A stretch of 6,519 bases of DNA from Akkermansiaceae bacterium UBA5688. Lineage in GTDB: Bacteria; Verrucomicrobiota; Verrucomicrobiia; Verrucomicrobiales; Akkermansiaceae. The translations under genes were made by a program, and so were the position numbers. A model generated the notes under the pieces. It saw nothing but the letters and a program-made list of their open reading frames with translations, searched no databases and was not told the origin of the DNA. Below, piece by piece: positions 1 through 6,137 of the stretch (positions are counted from its first letter, which is position 1; each line of letters opens with the position of its first letter). Location: positions 1 to 6,519 of the forward strand of contig DIHU01000265.1 of NCBI GenBank assembly GCA_002420315.1. Reading direction: 5' to 3'.

Positions 1-1992
1 ACGGCCGTCCCGAGCGACCCTTTTTACCTCCACAGCTTCAATTCTTCAGCGACTGAGTTCCTCGCTGTTTCCCTGAGCGTTAGCACGATCGCGGAGGATC
101 GTGGAGTAGGTCAGGTAGGAGTGACGGTGACGCGAACCGGGAGCCTGATTAACGATCTAGCGGTGACTTTGGCGACAGATGACGAAAGCGAAGCATCAAT
201 CGGCACCTTGACAGGGGTAATACCCGCGGGAGAAGAGTCGATATTCCTTCCTGCTGCAATCGATATCGTGGACGACTTAATTGCCGACGGGTCGCAAGAG
301 GTTGTGATTACAGCGTCTGCGAGTGGATGGCTTTCGGGAACCGCCATCCTTATCGTTACAGATGATTCTGACACAGATGATACTGACGCAGCATCAATAT
401 CCATCACCGAGATTCTTGCTTACATTCCGTTCGGAAGAGAGGGCGATGCAAATCGTGATGGCGACACGAACTGGTTCGACGATGAGTTTGTCGAAATTGT
501 CAACAATAGTGGTGCTTCGACCGATCTGACTGGATGGACTCTTCACAATTCCTCCGAGGAGCGCCACCGGTTCGCCCCGGGAACAGTTCTTCCGATCGAC
601 TGTGCGATGGTGGTGTTTGGTGGGGGCAACTTGAGCAATATGGGTGGCTCGGCAATTTTCCAGACTGCAAGTAGTGGGAGCCTTGGCCTCAACAACTGGG
701 GCGATACCGTCACCCTTTACAACGCTGACGGTGACCTTATGGCATTGGTGACCTACGGCAGCGAAGCACGCGAAGACCAATCTATTGTCAGAGATCCCGA
801 AATAACGGGCCCCTTCTCCCTTCACGGCAGCATAGCGGACGGTCGACTCTTTTCTCCCGGAACACGAAGTAACGGTGACGAATACTGCACGCCTCTCGCA
901 GAGCTTTCCTTCAGTCTAAATGCGGCCCGAATGAGCGAACGTGGCGGGACCATCACTGCCATTCTCACAAGGACGGGTGACCTGAGCGAGAGTCTAGACG
1001 TTGTTATAACGGTTACCGATGAGAGCGAGGCGCTAATGGAAGAAGGGGTGCGCACAAAGTTTTTCGAGGGGGAGAATACCCTTACAATCGAATTAGTCGG
1101 CCAGGATGACATCGCAGAGGATGGAACACAGTTGGTTCAAATCAGGGCGGCGGCCCCCGGGTATGCAACAGCAACGGCATCCTTCGAAGTAGAGGATGAT
1201 GGTGATGGAGCGTTTGATGCCATCGTTCTCAATGAATTTCTTTCCGCCCCTTCATTTAAATTCGCTGAAGGAGACGCGAATAGAGATGGCACACGGGACT
1301 TCTCGCAGGACGAATTTGTTGAATTTTTGAATGTCTCAGAGGAGGACATTGACCTCAGCAATTACGAAATTCACGATGTAGTCGGGGCGCGGCACGTCTT
1401 TCCGATAGATACGGTCTTGGCAGCTGGTCGGGCCATTGTCGTCTTTGGCGGCGGAACACCATCAGGAGCTTTTGGGGGCTCGCTCGTTCAAGTGGCCAGC
1501 AGCGGGTCTCTGGGACTCAACGATGCAGGAGACTCCATCTATCTGAAAACTTTCGGTGGAGACACTATTTTGATCGAGCATCGATATGACGGAACGACGC
1601 AGGATCAGTCCATGTCACGATCACCGGAAGGAACCGGGGGTTTTATTGCTCATACTCTGATAGAGGGCGCCGAGGAGATCCTAACTTCGCCTGGAATCAC
1701 GGCTGACGGAGAGAGATTTTCTGGTGCAGCACCTCTCGAACCGATCGAGATTGTTGCTATTAAACCCGATCTAGCTGAAGAACTGATCGTGATGGAAGTT
1801 TCCGGTTTAGAGCAAGGAAAGGATTATTACTTGGGTGCGAGTGCTGGTCTTGGGCCGGAAGCAGAATGGATCTCCGTGGGACCTATTCCAATGGGAGTGG
1901 ATAACGAGACCGCTACGGGGACTTTCCAATTCCGGTTCTCTGAAAAAATACTTCAAAATTCGTCGCAGTTTTTCCGAATCCAGGTGCCCTAA
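1..1992 (+). CDS. Calx-beta / lamin-tail domain surface protein (5' partial)
   Basis: The frame is open from the first base, so the gene starts off-window; 663 residues are visible. Domains, numbered from the window edge: Calx-beta-like 21-129, with the T-R-T-G strand motif and an acidic VTDDSD end; lamin tail domain (LTD) about 132-290; second Calx-beta about 300-400, again with TRTG; second LTD about 405-575; C-terminal beta-rich tail ending FFRIQVP. Both LTDs carry GDANRDG followed by DEFVE, an Asp/Asn-rich loop resembling an EF-hand or dockerin calcium site, and both repeat VVFGGG, ASSGSLGLN and a DQS..R.P block. The only cysteines visible, C201 and C296, bracket the rest of LTD1 and could form a disulfide. 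These domain families are usually secreted, and the likely role is adhesion or scaffolding outside the cell. No catalytic domain is visible; one could lie in the missing N-terminus. The family call is firm, the function is not. Confidence 0.9.
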   Translation, partial: TAVPSDPFYLHSFNSSATEFLAVSLSVSTIAEDRGVGQVGVTVTRTGSLINDLAVTLATDDESEASIGTLTGVIPAGEESIFLPAAIDIVDDLIADGSQEVVITASASGWLSGTAILIVTDDSDTDDTDAASISITEILAYIPFGREGDANRDGDTNWFDDEFVEIVNNSGASTDLTGWTLHNSSEERHRFAPGTVLPIDCAMVVFGGGNLSNMGGSAIFQTASSGSLGLNNWGDTVTLYNADGDLMALVTYGSEAREDQSIVRDPEITGPFSLHGSIADGRLFSPGTRSNGDEYCTPLAELSFSLNAARMSERGGTITAILTRTGDLSESLDVVITVTDESEALMEEGVRTKFFEGENTLTIELVGQDDIAEDGTQLVQIRAAAPGYATATASFEVEDDGDGAFDAIVLNEFLSAPSFKFAEGDANRDGTRDFSQDEFVEFLNVSEEDIDLSNYEIHDVVGARHVFPIDTVLAAGRAIVVFGGGTPSGAFGGSLVQVASSGSLGLNDAGDSIYLKTFGGDTILIEHRYDGTTQDQSMSRSPEGTGGFIAHTLIEGAEEILTSPGITADGERFSGAAPLEPIEIVAIKPDLAEELIVMEVSGLEQGKDYYLGASAGLGPEAEWISVGPIPMGVDNETATGTFQFRFSEKILQNSSQFFRIQVP

Positions 1993-2124
1993 AGTCTACA
2001 TTCCTTTGCTTTTGGAAAAGGTCGTACCCAACTTTCTGTCCTTCCTCTTCACTTCCTTGAACCTTCTATATTCAAGCTTCATTTCGAGATTGAAACGGCT
2101 TGTATCCTGAGCTTCTTAACGGGA

Positions 2125-3516
2125 CTAGGCCTCTCCCAGTCGCGCGCGCTTTTCGCCCAACTCGGTTTCGATTGTCTGGAGGAGCTTTCGGTCGATTTTG
2201 TAGGCGAGCATGAAGAGCCCTGCCACAAAGAAGAAGACGGCGGGTAAGACATTGAACATGAGTTGAATGCCCTCCAATGTGCTCTCGGATTGGTCGGCCT
2301 GCCCCTTCACGAATCCATACATGGCAAGGAGAGAGGCTGGGACGGCACTACCGATGGCAGAGCCGGCCTTCAACGAGAAGATGGACGCCGATACCGTCAG
2401 CCCGGCACTATTTTTCCCGGAGATCCATTCGCCATATTCAGCGCAGTCTGTGTACATGGCGAAGAGCAATGTGCAGATGATTCCAAAGGCGAAAATACCC
2501 ACCGAGTACATGAGCAGCGTCAGCATGTACTGGTCCGGTCCGAGCGCATGGGTAGCCAAAATGGAGCCCGCACAACCAAAGTTCGTCAGGACCATGAGCG
2601 TCCGTTTTTCAAAGAACTTGAGAAGGGTCGGCGTGATGAGTGCCCCGATCAATTGGCCCAGGAAACCACAGGTAATGATGAGGGTCGTCCCGTCCATCCA
2701 CCAAAGAACGTTTTCCTCACCGATCTTCAGAACATACTTCGTGTAGAAGGCTGCCGACGAAATGCGACCGATCAACCCAATGATGACCGAGATGCCCGCA
2801 ATGGCCGATACAATCCAGGAGATATTCTTCAGGAGAACGCCAATTTCTTCCCGAACGTTGCTGTCTTGTTTGACCGGCTGAATGCGTTCTTTCGTGGCAA
2901 AGAAGGTAAACCAAAACAGACCCGCCGCGAGGACGGCGAAGAAGATCATGGTCAACCGAAACCCTGCGACTTCGTCACCGTCACCAAGAGCCGCTACGAG
3001 AGGTTTCGTAGTCGCACCGACGATGAGCGTCCCCAGTGATGCAAAGATAAAGCGGAACTGGGTGGCCTTGATACGCTCTTCTGCAAGGGGCGAAATCACA
3101 GCCAGGAGCGCAGAGTACGGGACATTGATGGCGGTGTACGCCAACATAAATAAAGAGTAGGAGACGTAGGCAAAAATCAACTTGCCGCTCTCCCCAAGTT
3201 CGGGCCCTAGAAAGAGCAAGTAGCCTAGGAGACCAGCGGGCACAGCACCCCAGAGCAAATACGGGCGATACCGACCCCACCTGCTTCGGGTTCGGTCTGC
3301 GATGAGACCCATACAGGGGTCGCTGACCGCGTCGATGACCTTGGTAATCAGGAACATGAATGCGGCGGATGCCGGGTCGATTCCCCATACGTCTGTGTAG
3401 TAGTACAACAGGAAAACGTTTATGACGCCTAGGTAGAAGTTGGACGCCATGTCCCCTGCGCCATAGCCCATCTTTTCCACCATGGAAAGGGGCGCTGTAT
3501 TTGGTTTACCTGCCAT
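2125..3516 (-). CDS. GPH-family (MelB-like) sugar:cation symporter
   Basis: This 463-residue protein is the usual length for the glycoside-pentoside-hexuronide:cation symporter family of the major facilitator superfamily, inner-membrane proteins with 12 helices. Visible family features: GYGAGD (D22) in helix 1; LYYYTD; IDAVSDPCMG with D62 and D66, which match the cation-site aspartates D55/D59 of MelB; DRTRSRWGRYRPY in the first cytoplasmic loop; a charged central loop at about 208-230; DCAEYGEW at 357-364; and K383, matching MelB K377. MelB has a sugar-binding Asp in helix 4 (D124 in DIPF); here the motif is NVPY (N131), as I recall for many non-melibiose GPH members, so melibiose should not be assumed. 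The substrate cannot be read from the sequence. The ATG at 3516 gives the normal N-terminus but has only a weak GACGGA-like ribosome site; the next Met (residue 12) has none. Upstream, TTGCAAACG (minus strand) resembles half of a LacI-type operator, but no second half is seen. Confidence 0.93.
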   Translation of the reverse strand: MAGKPNTAPLSMVEKMGYGAGDMASNFYLGVINVFLLYYYTDVWGIDPASAAFMFLITKVIDAVSDPCMGLIADRTRSRWGRYRPYLLWGAVPAGLLGYLLFLGPELGESGKLIFAYVSYSLFMLAYTAINVPYSALLAVISPLAEERIKATQFRFIFASLGTLIVGATTKPLVAALGDGDEVAGFRLTMIFFAVLAAGLFWFTFFATKERIQPVKQDSNVREEIGVLLKNISWIVSAIAGISVIIGLIGRISSAAFYTKYVLKIGEENVLWWMDGTTLIITCGFLGQLIGALITPTLLKFFEKRTLMVLTNFGCAGSILATHALGPDQYMLTLLMYSVGIFAFGIICTLLFAMYTDCAEYGEWISGKNSAGLTVSASIFSLKAGSAIGSAVPASLLAMYGFVKGQADQSESTLEGIQLMFNVLPAVFFFVAGLFMLAYKIDRKLLQTIETELGEKRARLGEA

Positions 3517-3805
3517 GATCCGTCTATCGTTCTTCGGCGTGCTTTTTTCTGTAATGGGGTCGTTTGCAATCCCTCAAGACGTCGATCCGTACTGGCCTTC
3601 ATAAGCAAACCCTATTTTGAGAAGGCTGAAAAGGGTCTTGTCGCACGAAGCCAGCACAGGACTCAGCTGTAACACACTACCCCCCTTCTCCAGAGGAAGT
3701 CGCACAGAAGAGGCCGTACAAGAGGAGGCCTCATCCCCCTTTCCTCCTTGACTGCCTATCCCTCGTGGCATCGCCATTCGCCTGCCAAAAGAAGAGAGGT
3801 GAGAG

Positions 3806-3940
3806 ATGAAACAAGCGAGAAGGTTGCGTTGGGTGACGAGTTCTGTGGCTTTCTGTGTGACTGCAAGGAATTTGCTTCTGACGGACAGGTCGCAAAAATC
3901 CGGAATACGCGGAATACATAGCGCAGAAAAAGGGGTTTGA
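3806..3940 (+). CDS. possible small ORF or 5' gene remnant (44 aa)
   Basis: An ATG at 3806 follows GAGGTGA (3796-3802), a seven-base match to the anti-Shine-Dalgarno complement, with the AGG six bases before the start. This is the best ribosome site in the window. The product begins MKQARRLRWVTSSVAFCVTA, a basic stretch followed by a modest apolar stretch, loosely like a signal peptide, then becomes Ser/Arg-rich and ends at TGA 3938-3940. The last third overlaps the left copy of the flanking repeat. It could be the 5' stump of a secreted-protein gene whose remainder was lost or displaced when the AT-rich gene arrived, a real small protein, or chance. I recognise no family. There is no clear promoter; a TTGACT at 3748-3753 lacks a good -10. 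Confidence 0.25.
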   Translation: MKQARRLRWVTSSVAFCVTARNLLLTDRSQKSGIRGIHSAEKGV

Positions 3941-3944
3941 TGCT
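3884..3944 (+). repeat. flanking imperfect direct repeat, left copy
   Basis: This copy lies just past the 3' end of the acyltransferase gene. In order it carries AAAA, CCGGA, ATA, GCGGAA, ATAG, AGAAA, GGGG and TTTG; the same blocks recur in the same order at 5882-5931. Positions 3909-3929 align without gaps to 5896-5916 with 16 of 21 bases identical; outside that core the match needs small gaps. Within this copy CGGAATACG/CGGAATACA (3901-3909, 3910-3918) is itself a 9-bp tandem repeat with one mismatch. Confidence 0.5.
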
Positions 3945-3948
3945 AAAT

Positions 3949-3964
3949 TAATTTATTGCGGGAA
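3949..3964 (+). repeat. short boundary repeat, left copy (TTGCGGGAA)
   Basis: TAATTTATTGCGGGAA here matches 5858-5874, where TAA, seven T and GCGGGAA occur, apart from one substitution and one indel. The exact shared core is TTGCGGGAA (3956-3964 and 5866-5874). This copy covers the last three codons and stop of the acyltransferase gene; the other lies upstream of its start. AT-rich context makes part of the match cheap. Confidence 0.4.
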
Positions 3965-5818
3965 TGATTTAGAATGAAACCTTTCGTAAATCTGCTTGGA
4001 TGTTTCACCATTCGTTCTAGGTGCTTCCGGATTAGCTCCGGCTTCAACTAAAAGAGAAATCATGTCATTCGCCCCTAATGTTGCAGCTAAATGCAAGGGG
4101 GAATTACCATACTTTAAATCAGGCTTATTTGGGTTTGCACCAGCATCTATCAAGACATTTAAAGCAACCTTATTACCATAACGGACTGCATAATGAAGAG
4201 GGGTTTGCCCAAAATTATCAATACTCGCAGGGTCAATACCCGCGTCTAGCAATAACCGTATACAGTTTTCAATCTTTTGATCAGGTCGGGGAACTATCAT
4301 GTTACTCGACGCCAAATGAAGTGCATTACGCCCATCAAAACGGCGAACTTTTTTCACAAATTCTGGAGATTTATCGACTAAATAATTTTTTAGGTTCTGC
4401 TCTTCAGAACACAAACTATAATGCAATAATTTCTTTTCGTTTTTGGATTCCAAAACATCTGCGCCATAGAAAACCCCAATTAAAATTAAAACCCAAAGGT
4501 AAGATGATTTCCTTCTTAAGATGTTATTGAGCTGATTCCACTCTTCCTTCAAAGACAAACTATATTTACGTCCAGAAAGAAGATTTCCTATCAAAGTTGC
4601 CCTACAAGTAAAATGATATAAAACTAAACAACACAAAGTTGATATTAACAAACACAAACCAAAACACAAAATCGCAGAGTCAAATTTTTCTTTTAGATAA
4701 ATTGATAGGGAGATCTGAATCGGAAAATGTATTAAATAAATAAAATAAGATGAATCAGCTGCATAACGAGCTAATGGAGAAGGTTTGAACACAAATTTCT
4801 TAAATAAAACGATAAATAAGATAATTCCACACCAAGTAGTGTAAGCTCTAAGCAGGCACATTAAATGCCATTTAATTGGAGCATTTAACGAACTAAAATT
4901 GAAAACATTTTCTAAAAAAGGGTGAGCGCCAATCAATCCAGCCTGAGAGTCAACTCCTGTAAATAACATCCAGCTTTGCAATAATATTTCTGGAGGCATG
5001 CTGACCCTCAATTGATCAACCAACGGAATGAATATAAATAATGCCAAAAGAAATGGAATTACGTGATATTTTATGTTTTTTTGAAAATGGTCAAAAATTT
5101 CAATATCAGTAAAAAACAAAACTCCGGAGAAGAAAAATAAACCATAGTATAATAAAACATCAATAGAGGTGCCTATCGTTGGAACATCTGCCCACGGTGG
5201 GCAAAACAACAAAATTGGATAAGTTAATACTACTAGAATGAATGGACTAAATTTTGTGCGTAACAATATTAAAAGCTTAGAAATAAAATCCAATCGAAGT
5301 CTCAATTTACCTATAACTAAACGTGCAATAACAAAAAATGTTATAAAATATACAAGCAAATGAAGGAACCAAAAATGCCAGAACCAATTTCCATGAGGGG
5401 CCCCACCTTTTAAGATATAGCTAGGATCAAAAAGAAATTTAAAATACTGATCTAAAAAAGAAAAATTGGAATAGCTAACATTTAAATAGGAACTTGCTGC
5501 CGCCCACGGCTGAAGAATAAGCACGCAAATAACAAATGGTATTAAAATCCTTGTGAAACGATTTTTGATAAAACTAATATTCCCTCTTTTTTGACAAACC
5601 ATCAAAGAAAAGAAGCCTGCTACAAGAAAAAATAGTTCCATACGAAACACATGAATTAACTCTGCCAAATAATGCAAAAAAACAGACGACTCCGAATGAT
5701 TTCGATCGTGCCAACTTGGCCATTCACAAAAATAAACCAGTGAATGAAGAACCAAACCGAGAAACATTGCAGTGGCTCTTAAACTATCCATATAATGTAA
5801 TCGATCAATTTGCCTCAT
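3953..5818 (-). CDS. acyltransferase-3 (OpgC/MdoC-like) membrane protein fused to C-terminal ankyrin repeats
   Basis: This 621-residue protein has two parts. Residues 1-402 form an acyltransferase family 3 domain with about ten membrane helices. Visible motifs are LHYMDSLRA, R14-x10-H25 in helix 1 (the conserved Arg/His pair of the family), HVFRMELFFLVAGFF (56-70), RFTRILIPF, WHFWFLHLL (147-155) and SSYFIYLIHFP (356-366). The family moves acyl groups across the inner membrane onto envelope glycans; OpgC succinylates periplasmic glucans. A basic segment (403-438) is followed by an extra hydrophobic helix (about 439-455), then ankyrin repeats at about 496-534 (longer, irregular), 535-568 and 569-602, with a degenerate one possibly at 459-495. 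If the N-terminus is cytoplasmic, the eleventh helix would put the ankyrins outside the inner membrane. The gene is very AT-rich, about 27% GC in two 60-base samples of the membrane part and 37-47% in the ankyrin part. There is no ribosome site; the ATG at 5818 gives the normal family N-terminus. Acceptor and acyl group are unknown. Confidence 0.9.
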   Translation of the reverse strand: MRQIDRLHYMDSLRATAMFLGLVLHSLVYFCEWPSWHDRNHSESSVFLHYLAELIHVFRMELFFLVAGFFSLMVCQKRGNISFIKNRFTRILIPFVICVLILQPWAAASSYLNVSYSNFSFLDQYFKFLFDPSYILKGGAPHGNWFWHFWFLHLLVYFITFFVIARLVIGKLRLRLDFISKLLILLRTKFSPFILVVLTYPILLFCPPWADVPTIGTSIDVLLYYGLFFFSGVLFFTDIEIFDHFQKNIKYHVIPFLLALFIFIPLVDQLRVSMPPEILLQSWMLFTGVDSQAGLIGAHPFLENVFNFSSLNAPIKWHLMCLLRAYTTWCGIILFIVLFKKFVFKPSPLARYAADSSYFIYLIHFPIQISLSIYLKEKFDSAILCFGLCLLISTLCCLVLYHFTCRATLIGNLLSGRKYSLSLKEEWNQLNNILRRKSSYLWVLILIGVFYGADVLESKNEKKLLHYSLCSEEQNLKNYLVDKSPEFVKKVRRFDGRNALHLASSNMIVPRPDQKIENCIRLLLDAGIDPASIDNFGQTPLHYAVRYGNKVALNVLIDAGANPNKPDLKYGNSPLHLAATLGANDMISLLVEAGANPEAPRTNGETSKQIYERFHSKSFPQ

Positions 5819-5823
5819 TATGC

Positions 5824-5829
5824 TTTATA
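5824..5829 (-). promoter_or_regulatory. candidate -10 element of the acyltransferase gene
   Basis: On the minus strand TATAAA ends five bases before the ATG, so a transcript from it would begin at or next to the start codon. With no Shine-Dalgarno sequence present, this would give a leaderless mRNA. A second -10-like hexamer, TAAAAT, lies at 5841-5846 and would leave a short leader. Neither has a good TTGACA-like -35, and the region is so AT-rich that such hexamers are expected by chance. Confidence 0.3.
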
Positions 5830-5857
5830 CGTTTTATTAAATTTTATTAACTGTTAG

Positions 5858-5874
5858 TAATTTTTTTGCGGGAA
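5858..5874 (+). repeat. short boundary repeat, right copy (TTGCGGGAA)
   Basis: This is the partner of 3949-3964, 1.9 kb away. The exact core TTGCGGGAA is at 5866-5874 and runs into the perfect hairpin at 5869-5881. Confidence 0.4.
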
Positions 5875-5881
5875 AGTCCCG
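5869..5881. other. perfect inverted repeat CGGGA-AAG-TCCCG
   Basis: Five-base arms enclose a three-base loop, next to a run of seven T on its left. On the minus strand the hairpin is followed by an A run and on the plus strand by AAAACCGG, so it is not an intrinsic terminator in either direction. It lies about 50 bp upstream of the acyltransferase start and overlaps the start of the right repeat copy, so it could be an operator or part of the repeat element. Confidence 0.4.
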
Positions 5882-5931
5882 AAAACCGGAGATAGGCGGA
5901 ACCAATAGTGGAGAAATCGGGAAGGAGTTTG
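5871..5931 (+). repeat. flanking imperfect direct repeat, right copy
   Basis: It holds AAAA (5882-5885), CCGGA (5886-5890), ATA (5892-5894), GCGGAA (5896-5901), ATAG (5905-5908), AGAAA (5912-5916), GGG (5919-5921) and GTTTG (5927-5931), in the same order and direction as the left copy. The two copies are about 2 kb apart and bracket exactly the AT-rich gene with its promoter region. Confidence 0.5.
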
Positions 5932-5965
5932 CAGTAGGAACCATTTCGATCAGTAAACTCTTCCG
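5918..5965. other. long inverted repeat / hairpin
   Basis: CGGGAAGGAGTTT (5918-5930) pairs with AAACTCTTCCG (5955-5965) over 11 base pairs with two single-base bulges (an extra G twice) and a 24-base loop. No T tract follows on either strand, so it is not a standard terminator. The right arm runs into TCCGtagCGGA (5962-5972), which gives a REP-like nested structure. Confidence 0.45.
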
Positions 5966-5984
5966 TAGCGGACAGATTCGCAGA

Positions 5985-6022
5985 TTTAGTGCCGACTGCC
6001 CCTTTTAGTGCCAACTGCCCCT
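5985..6022 (+). repeat. tandem duplication of a 19-bp unit
   Basis: TTTAGTGCCGACTGCCCCT (5985-6003) is followed with no gap by TTTAGTGCCAACTGCCCCT (6004-6022). Only one base differs (G5994 against A6013). Possible meanings are paired protein-binding sites, a minisatellite remnant or part of a dispersed repeat; nothing else in the window matches the unit. Confidence 0.8.
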
Positions 6023-6137
6023 GAAACTAGTTTAAAAACTTTTCCAACCCCTGTAAATTTAGTTGTTACTGTTATGATTTTAGTTTTGGCGGAAACAAAC
6101 CTCGTTACTTGCTGCCCAAGTATGCTGAGAAGTCCAA

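Larger units (their letters stand above)
3517..3952. other. intergenic region, 436 bp
   Basis: It separates two minus-strand genes and must hold the symporter promoter, although no convincing -35/-10 pair is visible. Two inverted repeats are weak: ACCCTATTTT (3609-3618) with AAAAGGGT (3629-3636), one bulge; and GAGGCC (3710-3715) with GGCCTC (3727-3732). Neither is followed by a T tract. The right part contains a short plus-strand ORF with a good ribosome site (3806-3940) and a repeat copy (3884-3944). Minus-strand open frames of 62-67 codons here have no ribosome site, and their Arg/Ser/Pro-rich products look random. Confidence 0.6.
5819..6137. other. intergenic region with repeats and hairpins, 319 bp
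   Basis: It lies between two minus-strand genes. From left to right it holds the AT-rich promoter stretch (5819-5867), a small perfect hairpin (5869-5881), the right copy of the flanking repeat (5871-5931), a bulged hairpin (5918-5965), a 4+3+4 inverted repeat TCCGtagCGGA (5962-5972), a 19-bp tandem duplication (5985-6022) and the palindrome AAACTAGTTT (6024-6033). I see no convincing gene and no T-tract terminator for the 6138 gene. A stop-free minus-strand frame of about 50 codons across 5852-6020 has no start signal and looks like chance. Confidence 0.6.

Noticed and set aside
1993..2124. Possible bidirectional terminator between the convergent genes
   Set aside because: CCTTT (2003-2007) with AAAGG (2017-2021) and TTCAA (2071-2075) with TTGAA (2090-2094) are only five-base stems without T tracts on the correct side.
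2263..3039. A 258-codon plus-strand open frame opposite the symporter gene
   Set aside because: Its product is rich in Arg, Asp, Gln and Gly with no domain pattern, while the opposite strand encodes a clear 12-helix transporter. It is antisense shadow coding.
3574..3919. Two overlapping minus-strand open frames of 62-67 codons between the symporter and acyltransferase genes
   Set aside because: No ribosome site, no recognisable domain, and Arg/Ser/Pro/His-rich products typical of non-coding mid-GC DNA.
4078..4530. A 150-codon plus-strand open frame opposite the ankyrin part
   Set aside because: It reads as a random composition antisense to well-conserved ankyrin repeats, with no ribosome site.
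5985..6022. CRISPR array
   Set aside because: Only two units, directly adjacent with no spacer, and no cas gene.
3880..6025. Integron cassette with attC site, or an insertion sequence
   Set aside because: No GTTRRRY/RYYYAAC pair or long imperfect palindrome typical of attC is seen around the gene, the gene has its own promoter-like region, and there is no transposase or terminal inverted repeat.
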